Part shown: piece by piece, positions 49,632-60,329 of the stretch | How positions within the stretch are numbered: position 1 is the stretch's first letter | Layout: the number at the start of each line of letters is the position of its first letter | Translations under genes and position numbers: made by a program | From: Mangifera indica | Lineage: Eukaryota; Streptophyta; Magnoliopsida; Sapindales; Anacardiaceae | Reading direction: 5' to 3' | Assembly: GCF_011075055.1 (NCBI RefSeq) | Contig: NC_058147.1 | Location: 1,488,001 to 1,552,000 of the forward strand | Length of the DNA stretch: 64,000 bases | Notes under the pieces: model-generated | Seen by the model: the letters and a program-made list of their open reading frames with translations, nothing else | Told to the model about the DNA's origin: nothing | Databases searched by the model: none

Positions 49632-52600
49632 TCATACTGGTGAAGGCAGCGAAGTGGGATCCTCTAAGGATGCCATATCTGGTCCTACCCTGCAACCTTC
49701 AAGCATGAAAACAATGTCAGCCATTGATGGTCTATCAAGAGGATCAGGGGCTGTGCAAAGAAGCCCCACTTTAACGCCTAGCAAGAATTCTTCCCACTCG
49801 GATGACTCAGGGTCTAGTTCCAGCAGTCCAGGCTCCAGTAATTCTGAAATTTGACCCCTCTGCAATTGCTTTTTCACCCATTTTACTATATCTTCATCTT
49901 GTGTAAACATGACAGGTTTTCTCCCTGTTAGTATCTCTAACAATACAATCCCAAAACTGTATACATCGGCCTCTTTTGTTGGTTGCCCGGTTGATGCTGC
50001 TTCAGGTGACACATAGCCTAATGACCCAATTGGAGTTGAAGATGTTGAGGCCTCAGCTGGGGTTGCTATTGTTAACAGTTCTAGTCCGAATTCAGATAAA
50101 TGAGCTTCGAAATCGGCATCAAAAAGAACATTCAGTGGCTTGACATCTCCGTGAACCATGTCAAGGGAATGCAAGAATGCTAGTCCACGAGCTATGCCAA
50201 GAGCAATGAGGTGACGCATTGGCCAATTTAGCACATGCCCATCTTGATGTGAGGCTTCTTGAAGAAGTGTGGCTAAGTTTCCATTAGGCATGTAATCATA
50301 AACAAGAAGCCTCACATCAGGTTGTCCTGCATAGTAGCCTCGTAACACGTTAGGTTCCGATGCTTCACCTTGCCGAGCAATTCAGCTTCTTTTAGGAAGT
50401 TTCCTTCATCAATGGAGCCATCTGGGAGGCGACGGATTGAGAGAACCATTCCATCTTGAAATGAAGCCTTGAATACAAGACCATATCTTCCCCTGCTTAG
50501 AACATTTTCCTCATCAAATTGCCTTGTAGCTTCCAATGTCTCTGCATATGTTATCTTGTTATTGAACATAACAAGTTTTGGTCCTCCATTTTCTCCACTT
50601 CCTCGACCCCTTTCAGCTCCAGAGCTTCCATGTGCAGGGCTTGGTTTCTTTTCTCCACTTACCTTTTCTCTAAGCTTCTTGCACCAACGGAAGAGGCTAT
50701 AGATATAGCCACAACAACACAATGCCAAAATACAAGCTCCAGCTGCAGTAATGCAGGTCAGCATGATCAGCCTCTTCCTTTTTCTCTTTCTCAAATTTGC
50801 ACATTCTCTATCCAATGGCTTTCCACATAGTTGTCTATTCATTTCAAATATCGAAGGATCACTGAACTGAGAAGCTAGCATTTTCGGAATCTCACCTTCC
50901 AGGTTATTCCTCGACAAATTTAAGTACTTCAAGCTACTGATATGAGAAAGATTTGCTGGAATTCCTCCACTCAAGCTATTTGCAGAAAGATTTAGCAATG
51001 TTAGGTCTGATAACTTCGTCAATGAGTCTGGTATGTGGCCTGATAGGTGATTCATATCCAATGACAATGAAGCCAGAGATGAACATCTAGAGATCTCCTT
51101 TGGGATTTCACCGGATAAATCATTCTGCCCTAGATCAAGCTTTTTCATATGAGATAAGTGAGAAATGTCAATTGGAATATTGCCACTCAATCGATTTGAA
51201 CGAAGCTCAAGCACTTCAAGTCCAGAACAATTACCAAGCTCTGCTGGAATCCCCCCAGATATTCTATTGTGGGACAATGAGAGAACAGCCAATGATGGAA
51301 GAAATCCATAGGTTGCCCGAACCTCACCAGAAAAGGAGTTGCTACTGAGATTCAGATATTGCAAACTAACCAAACTGCTAAAGCCTTCAGGAAGATCCCC
51401 AGATAACTTGTTCTCTTCAAGTCTGATAACTTGCAGACTGGGTAACCCAAAAAGCTCAATGGGCAATTCGCCAGACAAATTTTGCTTACTCAAATCTAGA
51501 GTAGATAGTTTCATCAAACTCCCAATACTCTCAGGAATCTCTCCAGAAAACCCACAGGAGCTCAAATTAAGAACCAGCAAACTCTTCAAGTTCCCCACAT
51601 TATGAGGAACCTCCCCTGCAAATTTGTTATAACTGAGGTTCAAAGTAGTCAAATTACTCAACCTCATTATCCCTTCCGATACATTGCCTCTGATATCATT
51701 TTCGCTCAAATTCAAAGTTTCAAGCAGAGAAAGATTCCCAAAACTCATCGGAATCGAACCGGAAAATCTATTTCTCCCTAAAGATACAGTCTTCAAGCTC
51801 CCTAACCCGCCCAGAAAGGCAGGAACTTGACCCGAAAATCGATTCCCTTCAAGATCAACAACCTGTAACAAGCTACATTTCGAAATCTCCTTAGGAACTA
51901 ACCCATACAGAGAATTATTAGCCACTCTAAACTCCTCTAACTTGACAAGATTACCAATGCCAACCGGAAGATTTCCAGAAAAGAAATTTCCAGAAAGATC
52001 CAACACTCTTAGACTGGTCACTTTTGTCAACCAAGATGGGAACACGCCACGTATGCGATTATTTTGAAGGTCCAAAACCTCCAAACCGCTAACACATTCT
52101 CCATTTTGCGGCTTAACAACGCCCGTGAATGCATTAAGCCCCAACTGAACAATCTTTAAAGAAGAAAAATTGCGCCAAACGCTGCAATAAACACTTAGAG
52201 GAACCGTACCCGAGAGTTCATTTCGCGACAAAGACAGCACTTGGAGGGTAGAAATCGCCCCAATAGTGCCCGGAAGCAAGCCTTTAAGCGCATTATCTTC
52301 AACGCTTAGATGTATAAGCGAAGAACAGTTTGATATGGCAGAAGGCAGAGTACCGTACAAGTCATTTGAGTCCAACCACAAATACTCAAGCTCTTGAAGT
52401 TGACCAACACTAGCCGGAACTTCACCGGAAAATAAATTATACGACAAATTAATGAGCTGAAGCTGAGAATTTGACGAGAAGTTCCCTGGTATCGCACCAG
52501 TAAAGGTGTTCGACGATAAATCGAGATACCGGAGAGATTGTGAAATATCACCCGAGATTCTCCCGGAGAGGAGATTATGAGCCACATTAAAGACTTGTAA

Positions 52601-53029
52601 ATTGGTAAGGTTAAAAATGGATGGCGGGAGAGTCCCGGAGAGTGAGTTGTACTGCAAGTAGATAGCACGTAAGAGAGAGCATTGAGAAAGCGAAGTGGGT
52701 ACTGAGCCATTAAAGTTGTTAGAGTGGAGGCTTAATTTGCGCAACTCACGTAAGTTAGCGAGTTGATCAGTGAGTTCGCCGGTGAGTTGTAGGCGAGGCA
52801 AACGAAGCTCCCTGACCCGGGTGTTATAACAAACAATGCCGCGCCAGTCACAGGGAGCAGACGGCGTGGACGACTCCCAACCGTCGAGCGCACCAAGAGG
52901 ATCCCTCAGGTTGCGCTTGAAGGAAGTCAAAGCTTCTATCTCTGATAAAACCAAGGCGCCGGGCTGACCGTGAGAGTAAGTGAAGTGGGGCAGAGTGAGA
53001 AAGAAAAAAATAGCAGTTAATGTAGCCAT
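49632..53029 (-). pseudogene. LRR receptor-like kinase (At4g36180 type) interrupted by a one-base frameshift
   Basis: The frame from 53029 encodes 894 residues of an LRR-RLK: signal peptide (ATLTAIFFFLTLPHFTYS), LRRNT domain with paired cysteines (CDWRGIVC), more than 25 leucine-rich repeats of the plant LxxLxLSxNxLSGxIP type, a transmembrane segment at about 754-779 (LIMLTCITAAGACILALCCC) and the N-lobe of a kinase. At 50348/50347 the frame is lost after KHRNLT; the other frame continues VLRGYYAGQPDVRLLVYDYM for 238 residues to the end of the kinase, so only one base is missing. Together they give about 1132 residues, as in At4g36180. The frame as written ends 11 residues later, within the kinase. 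The kinase is also unusual in key motifs: SRGRYG at the glycine loop, IRRL in place of the lysine motif, HGD for HRD and SEFGL for DFG. Whether this is a real lesion or an assembly error cannot be told here. Confidence 0.85.
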
Positions 53030-53650
53030 GGAGAAGGTGGAGAAGAAAATGGTTATGGGGCTTGAGAAGGAGCGTGTGTTAGTAGTAGCAGAGGCCAGAA
53101 AGCTTGATCATGGAGTGGGAAAAAGAGAGCTTGCCAGAAGCAACTCCATTTGTTTTTTGTGTTCGACTGAGTTCACTTTCTCTTTCTCACTTTTCCACTG
53201 TGCTTTTGGTTATGCTCGGTTTCGATCTCACTTCCCAAAAAGCTGCACAGGACAATTTTTTTACTTGTCACAGGGAAGCATCATTTAAGTCTTGTGCTAT
53301 CTTTTCACGAGGGGTCTTCGTATGTCACCTCGGAGCCCAATAGAGGAAGTTGGTCGATCTGACTTGGCCGCTTGCATTTGGGTCATCTGAAGCTGATCAT
53401 GTCAAACTCATCCGGCTAGATTTCATGGCAATATTCAATTGATCAAGCGAACTGGGTGCCGCAACTCATCGCAAACTACCAAATGCCAAGTGCCAAAGAA
53501 GTAGATAAGAGAAAGAAACTGCGGCTAAGTATAATAAAGTCGACCCAAATGCTTTTCTGAACATGGAATGCGGCCATTTTTTGGTAAAAATTAGATAGTA
53601 TAATCATCAAACTGAGTTGGAAATCATTCTTATGACTTTCTGCTACTTCA

Positions 53651-53754
53651 ACGATGGCAAAGTTCCTTGCTTTTACTTGGCTAATTTGAGTTGTTAGGCT
53701 CCACGATGGCAGAGTTCCTTCCTTTTACTTGGCTAATCTGAGTTGTTAGGCTCC
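53651..53754. repeat. Two-copy 52-bp tandem repeat
   Basis: The units 53651-53702 and 53703-53754 begin ACGATGGC(A)AAGTTCCTT and end GAGTTGTTAGGCTCC, differing at only three or so positions. This points to a recent local duplication about 0.6 kb upstream of the kinase start. Confidence 0.85.
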
Positions 53755-54540
53755 TCTCTCATGATTAACAGCTAATGTTTTTACTTTTTAGCTGTTTATA
53801 ATGAACAGTTTCTCTTCATTCCTATAATGTGTGCTTGACCAAATTAGACTTTTACAACAACTAAGTAGAAAATTTACTACTTTAAAGTAATATGTTCTAA
53901 CTCAGTTAGAGGAACCATTTGGGTTCTGATCGATTTGATCAGTGATTGAACTAATAAATTATAGTTTAATAATTTAGTTGTGAGTTGACTTGGTTTAACG
54001 GTTAATTAATCTTTAAACATCAATAAGATTGAAACCGGACTAAATTGAGCTTTGTCCTAAGCCTTCCTGCCTACTTTTATTATCCTGTGGCTCCAAATTC
54101 AGCAAACTAACAGTCAAGGAGACTTTGCCTTTGTGAGAGATCTTTGATACATTTTTTTCACCGTCACGTACTCGGCCATATACAGTAAGACCAAAGAACA
54201 AGTTAGAGATGGCATATTAAATTAGCTCATGTCTTCTTGCTGTAAGTATACCCGAACAACATCGGCAATTCCATTGTACCATAATTTCCTTGCAATTAAT
54301 GACTCCCTCACTGCCGACAACCAGTTTGTAATTCCAAAATTATCTAACTATAGTAGGAAACCGATCAACCATCCAAACCTACTTGTCATGTAAACTCATC
54401 CAACAATTGGGCATCAGTTAGGGTTTTATCTTAGTTGAGTTGGTTCGAAGTTTGATTCAAATGAATTGAATTCGAATTGAAATAGTCTCAATTTGAGTTT
54501 GAGTCATGTTTGATCAAATTCATTTTCTTTGATAACTGTT

Positions 54541-54722
54541 TTTTTTTTAATAAAATTATGTATATTTTTTTTTTAGTATATAAATAGATAAACATTTGTT
54601 ATAGTCATTATGTAATTGAATGATTTTAAATTAAGAATAAAGTAAGACTTGATCCTATGATAACATACATAATTATGTATCTATTTATGTACTAAAAATA
54701 GGTACACATAAAATTGCTCATT
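54541..54722. mobile_element. Second copy of the AT-rich palindromic MITE
   Basis: TTAATAAAATTATGTATA..TTAGTATATAAATAGATAA on the left and ATTTATGTACTAAAAATAGG..ACATAAAATTG on the right are inverted versions of each other. They correspond to the arms of the element at 14811-14996. The shared core is GAATGATTTTAAATTAAGAATAAAG. Confidence 0.5.
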
Positions 54723-56109
54723 TTTTTAGCGATTGTCTTCTTTCTTTATGTCTAGTAACCCTTCTTCTCCTTTTTTTCCAATAATTTCTGATAGTTTCTT
54801 TAATGACCTCATTTTCAATTTGCGCAAGCTTGAATTGACCTATGTTCGGATTCAATTGAGCTTAAGATCCATCTCTTGCATTAATGAAAGCATCATTTTG
54901 GACACCTATTTATATACTCAAAGTTGATTAAGTTGAGCTTAGTGGGCATCCATGAAAGCATCATTGTGGAAAAAAGAAAAGGAAAAGAGAAAGTGCCAAG
55001 GCATGATTGCTAAGTTGTTATGTATAATTCTCTCCGGTAAGTCTCATAATGCTAGATTGTCAACCATTATTATTGCACAAGTTATTGAGGACCAATTCTG
55101 TTATCACATTCAAGAACAACCCACATGTCAGCTGCCATGCCAAAGCTAGTCTTCGTTGATATAACTAGATTCTTGAATGTAAGTTTGCTTTCAGTGATAA
55201 TCCCATGATTGTGTGGTCCTTAAGGTGGGAGGTAAAAATCATTTTAAAATTGTTCGGTCCTCAATTAAATTTGAAAAGAAATCTCAAGACACGAGCTCTT
55301 ATACTGCGACAGCTGCTAGTGCTCGGTGCCTGCGATGTGATTTTGAGCTAAACAGTCATTTTCCAGAAAAAGGAACGACACCAAGGCCCAGTCAGTGTCA
55401 ATGAAGGAAACAGAGACCAGTTTTGGGCCTTCCATGTCACTCTTGTTAATTTTCAACGTCACTTTTTAATGAAAGGAACCCAGACCAAGGCCCAATACGT
55501 ATTAAAAATTGCTTTTTAGACTCCCGAGGTCATAACAATAACTCACTAGATTAGAAAGAATTTGGGTTGAGTTATTTGGTTTTACATCCAAATGGGTTGA
55601 GTTTAAACTAAAAGTTAGATTTATTTTAATAAAAGAATTAGATTTGATTTTGTTATTTAAATTCATTAATTTTTGGTTGATCTTAAGTTTATTTTTAATT
55701 TTTATAAACCTTAACTTGGGTCTTATTCATACTTTAATGGAATCCAATTTTAGATGTGCTTATGCGGGACTGTTGTGAGTTGAGACTACTTTAGAGTTAG
55801 CCTTAATTAGAACCAAATTCGTATATGTTTGAATTTGTATATAATATCATTAGACAACTATTGACAAAACAAACAATATTGAAAAAGGGAATGACAGAGG
55901 CTATTTTGATAAATAAATGAATCAATCTTAATCCAAAACTACTAAGTGGGAGCTCTAGATCTGGATGTAGACCCGGTTCAACTCATTCAAACTGATGATT
56001 AATTTGGGCTGAGCCAGGTCCAATCACCCCCGCTTCGGCCTGAAAATTATTATATTATGACACCTTAAATAAATAAATCAGAAGCTCAGTAAATCAAAGG
56101 AGAAGTGCA

Positions 56110-59100
56110 ATGCTGACAATGACACATATCGACTTTGGTCTTCGAAGTCCACTGCGAGTACTTCCTTTGCCTCACCCTCCTAAACCCTCCAAATTCAGCT
56201 CTTCCAATGCTGGTTCTTACACCCTTTGTTCCGCCAGCAAGTGGGCCGACCGCCTCATCTCTGATTTTCAATTCACCTCCGCCGCCGACTCCTCTCCTCT
56301 CTCCTCAACATCTGTCACTCTCACTCCTCCTCCCCCTCTCTCTCCTCCCGACCGTCACCTCTCCCTCCCCATCGACTTCTATAAGGTCTGTCTTTTGTTT
56401 TATTTTATTTATGTTTTTTTTCTGGGAATTTAGTGTTTTTTTTTTTTTTAAATTTAACTAGCAAATGCTATGAAATTTTAATAGATTTTAGGCGCCGAGA
56501 CTCATTTTTTAGGAGATGGTATCAGAAGAGCTTATGAAGCTAGGGTTTCTCAACCACCTCAGTATGGTTTTAGTCAAGACGCATTGATCAGCCGTAGACA
56601 GATTCTTCAAGGCGCTTGTGAAACCCTAGCTAACTCTAGGTCCAGAAGGGAATACAACCAAGGCCTTGTTGACGATGTAGACGAAACAATCCTCGCTGAA
56701 GTCCCCTGGGACAAGGTAATTGTTTTTATGCCAATTTTGTTCTTTCAGTGTGAATAATTGAGTTGAATATAGTCAAATAGCAACTGAATTTTTATTTTTT
56801 TTAAATTTTTGGGAGAAAAGTTGTTAACAGTAATAAGTGGTGGAATCTGGTAGGTTCCTGGAGCTTTGTGTGTGCTGCAAGAAGCAGGGGAGGCAGAACT
56901 GGTGCTTAGAGTTGGAGAGAGTTTATTAAGAGAAAGACTACCCAAGGCTTTCAAGCAAGATGTTGTCTTGGCAATGGTGCTTGCTTATGTTGACATGTCC
57001 AGAGATGCCATGGCATTGATTCCGCCTAATTTTGTCAGAGGTTGTGAACTGCTGGAGAGGGCTTTGAAGCTCTTGCAGGTTATTCCAATAATGTTTTCCT
57101 TCTAGTTGAGCAATTTTAATTATTTCTAAGTCTAATTTAGATGGAAAATTTTAATGATATAAGTGTTGATATATATGGTTGGTGAGTTGTGTTTTGTGGC
57201 TGCAGTGTACTCAATTTGCTGCCACTCTTATAATACACTGCTTATTTGTAATTGCTTATATTGGTAATGTAGGAGGAAGGAGCCAGCAGTCTTGCTCCAG
57301 ACTTGCAGGCGCAGATTGATGAGACTTTGGAGGAGATAACCCCACGTTGTGTTCTGGAACTTTTAGCCTTACCCCTTGGTGATAAATACCAAGCAAGAAG
57401 AGAAGAGGGTCTTCATGGTGTGCGTAACATATTATGGGCTGTTGGAGGAGGTGGAGCACCAGCAATTGCTGGGGGATTCACGCGTGAAGGTTTCATGAAT
57501 GAGGCGTTCTTACGTATGACAGCAGCAGAGCAGGTAGCATACAAGATTGTATTTTTCAAAGCCACCTTTGCCCTTGTATGTATACTAATCAATTTCCCAA
57601 ATATTTTCAAAATTTTTGAAATGTTCTTCTCTCCCATATAAGGTTGAGCTGTATAATGTCACACCACATAATATCCCAGCAGAAAGTTTCGAAGTTTATG
57701 GAGTTGCACTTGCTCTTGTTGCTCAAGCCTTTGTGAGTAAGCAACCTCAACTCATTCGAGTTGCAGATAGAATGTTCTGTCAACTTCAGCTGATGAAGGT
57801 AGCACCTTTAGGTGACCCTGCCTCTATCCATTCTCCCAAAGAAAATTATGAGCTTGACTTTGCATTGGAGAGGGGACTATGCTCATTGCTTGTAGGTGAT
57901 ATTGATGGTTGTCGCGTATGGTTGGGCTTAGATAGTGATAATTCACCATTCAGAAATCCTTCTATTGTAAATTTTGTCCTGGAGAACTCAACAGCTGATG
58001 ATGAAAACATTGAAAAGGATCTTCCTGGGCTCTGCAAGCTGTTGGAGACATGGTTGACAGAAGTGGTTTTCCCCAGATTCAGGGACACCAAAGATATATT
58101 GTTCAAGCTTCATGATTACTATGACGATCCTACTGTCCTGAGATATTTAGAGATGCAAGGAAATGGTGATTCACCCTTGGCTGCAGCTGCTGCAATTGTG
58201 AAAATTGGGGCTGCGGAGGCTTCTGCTGTTCTTGATCATGTAAAGGCTAGTGCAATTCAGGCTTTGCAGAGGGTGTTTCCTCTTGGTCAGCGTGACGACA
58301 GCATGAAGAATCAAGATGGAGAGAGACACAATTATTTTTCTCTTGTAGAAACTGATGAGCCTATGGAGAAGTTTGATCATCATGATATTTTCATGGCTGA
58401 TACTCCTGGAACAAGTAGTTCTGATAAATTACATGAAGAACAATTGATTACAGAAAAAATTAAAGATGCTAGTATGAAGATTATGAGTTTTGGATTGGCA
58501 ATTGGGTTGATAACTTTTGCTGGCCTGAAGTTTTTGCCTGCCAGGAACAGTATATCTGATCCACGAAATTTAATTGGTTTACCTAAGGCATCTGATGTCA
58601 CTAATTTGGGTATGTTTTTTACTTAGCCTACATGAATCCTTTTTCGAACCATTTCAATACGTGCTAATGCCATGTCTTTTTCTCATAAGTGATGTGAGAA
58701 TAACTGTTGTGCCTATGTCCTCTTTGCTACTCATATTTTTCACTCTTCAATTATTGGTTTAGGATAAAATTCTTGTTTCTAAAACTATAAGTGATCATGG
58801 ACATTCAGTTGATTTAATGGGGGCAGCTTCCAAAATACATAAATCTAATTTTGATTGATCAAAGGAATTGATGCAATGACAGACATTTCAAATTTCCTTG
58901 TTTGCTTCTAAAATTTCATCTTCCTGAAGTTTTAATTTGTTGTCTTTATGAACTGTGCAGGGTCCTTCAGGGATGAAAATTTTGGGGAGGAATTATCTAG
59001 AATGGATGCAAGGTTAGCAGAAGATTTAGTTCGCAAGTGGCAGAATATCAAATCTCAGGCTTTTGGACCTCATCGTTCCCTAGTGAAACTGTCTGAGGTA

Positions 59101-59749
59101 AGAAATTTGCAGTTATAATTTTCTTTTGTAATTGTTTGAACACACACACTCATGTTGCATTTTGAACTTTCACCTCTATGGTAGCATTTGGTGGTTTTTT
59201 TTTATTATGATGATGATCCCATCTTCTGGGTCACAAGTGTCTTTTATGCCAAGGGGAACTTTATTGGACTATATAAACTGTTTTGTGTTTCTTTCTTTCT
59301 CTCTCTTTTTTAGATCCTGTCTTCTGGGCTATGAAATTGTGTTGACTAATTACTGATAGAAATCATGAATAAATGGAGTGTTTCTGAAATGTTGTGATCG
59401 GCTGCCATATCACGGAAAATAATCTGTGTTTCCTAACCCTAAAAGAGTCTGACAGGTTTTGGGAGGTCAGATGTTAAAGATATGGGCAGATCGTGCAGCT
59501 GAAATTGCAGAACTTGGTTGGGTATATGATTATACTCTCTTAAACCTGAGCATAGACAGTGTGACTCTTTCACAAGATGGGAAGCGTGCCTGGGTGGAAG
59601 CAACTGTAGAAGAGTCTGCCCACCTCACGGACACAGTTCATCCAGAGAACAGCGATTCAAAAACCACAACCTACACAACCAGATATGAAATGTCAGGTTC
59701 AAATTCTGGATGGAGAATCACTGAAGGATCTAAGATCATTTATAAGTAA
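56110..59749 (+). CDS. ARC6: ARC6, plastid division protein of the inner envelope
   Basis: Seven exons: 56110-56385, 56485-56715, 56854-57078, 57273-57533, 57643-58609, 58961-59097, 59456-59749. All are GT-AG and in phase, giving 796 residues (Arabidopsis ARC6 has 801). The N-terminus is rich in Ser/Pro without acidic residues, as in a chloroplast transit peptide (.. SKFSSSNAGSYTLCSASKW). A J-like domain (IDFYKILGAETHFLGDGIRRA .. RSRREYNQGL, about residues 88-165) follows; the long stromal region binds FtsZ2. A transmembrane segment (MSFGLAIGLITFAGLKFL) precedes an intermembrane-space domain that binds PDV2 (LGGQMLKIWADRAAEIAELG to the end at SKIIYK). The in-frame Met nine bases downstream (MTHIDFG) is an equally possible start. 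ARC6 descends from cyanobacterial Ftn2 and assembles the FtsZ ring. Confidence 0.95.
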
Positions 59750-60329
59750 TGTATAGAATAATTTTTTTGCCATATGATAATGCCATCTTTGCATTTTTCA
59801 CCTTATATACGAAAGTGGCATTAATTGATAATTTCTTTAAATAATAGAAGTTACTTTCTCCCAAATTTAGCTCTGATTCTTTTATTTTTATTGTCCCTTT
59901 AACATCGTGCGTTTAATTATCTATCAAGAATTCGAACCAGGGAACAATGCTGGTTAAATTATGTATCTCAATAATACTTTATATACAAATGGTTGCGTAT
60001 TTGGATGATTTTGAATTAGTAATAAAAAAACAATTAGATTACCTAATAGTATGATAACACATCAGTTTAGTTATATCTATTAGTATCCATAGTTTGTATA
60101 TGTTGTATTACTTATTAAGCTTTAATACTATCTTACAAATTATCAAATTTATTCGATTATTATATTGTGATGGCAAAAAATATCTAACTGTCAAAAAATC
60201 ATGGTCAGCTTGCAAGTGTTCTAATTCACAGTAAATGGAAAGTGGAACTGTGTAAATTATATGAAGCACATGAATGCATCCAAAAATTAGCAAATATACA
60301 TGTGGGTATCTCCCTATCTTCTGACAAAT
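59750..60329. other. Spacer between converging ARC6 and kinesin genes
   Basis: The two 3' ends converge here. The DNA is AT-rich and contains part of a palindromic MITE near 59948-60110 (TTTATATACAAATGG, GATGATTTTGAATTAGTAATAAA). No gene is seen. Confidence 0.5.

Larger units (their letters stand above)
53030..56109. other. Spacer between LRR-RLK and ARC6
   Basis: The first 0.3 kb is the leader/promoter of the minus-strand kinase. The rest holds a 52-bp tandem duplication (53651-53754), a palindromic MITE copy (54541-54722), a 14-bp direct repeat ATGAAAGCATCATT at 54884 and 54952, and GAATTC-rich relics (53930-54060, 54418-54540, 55550-55800). The open frames at 52980-53343 and 54733-55404 are not recognisable proteins. 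Confidence 0.5.
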
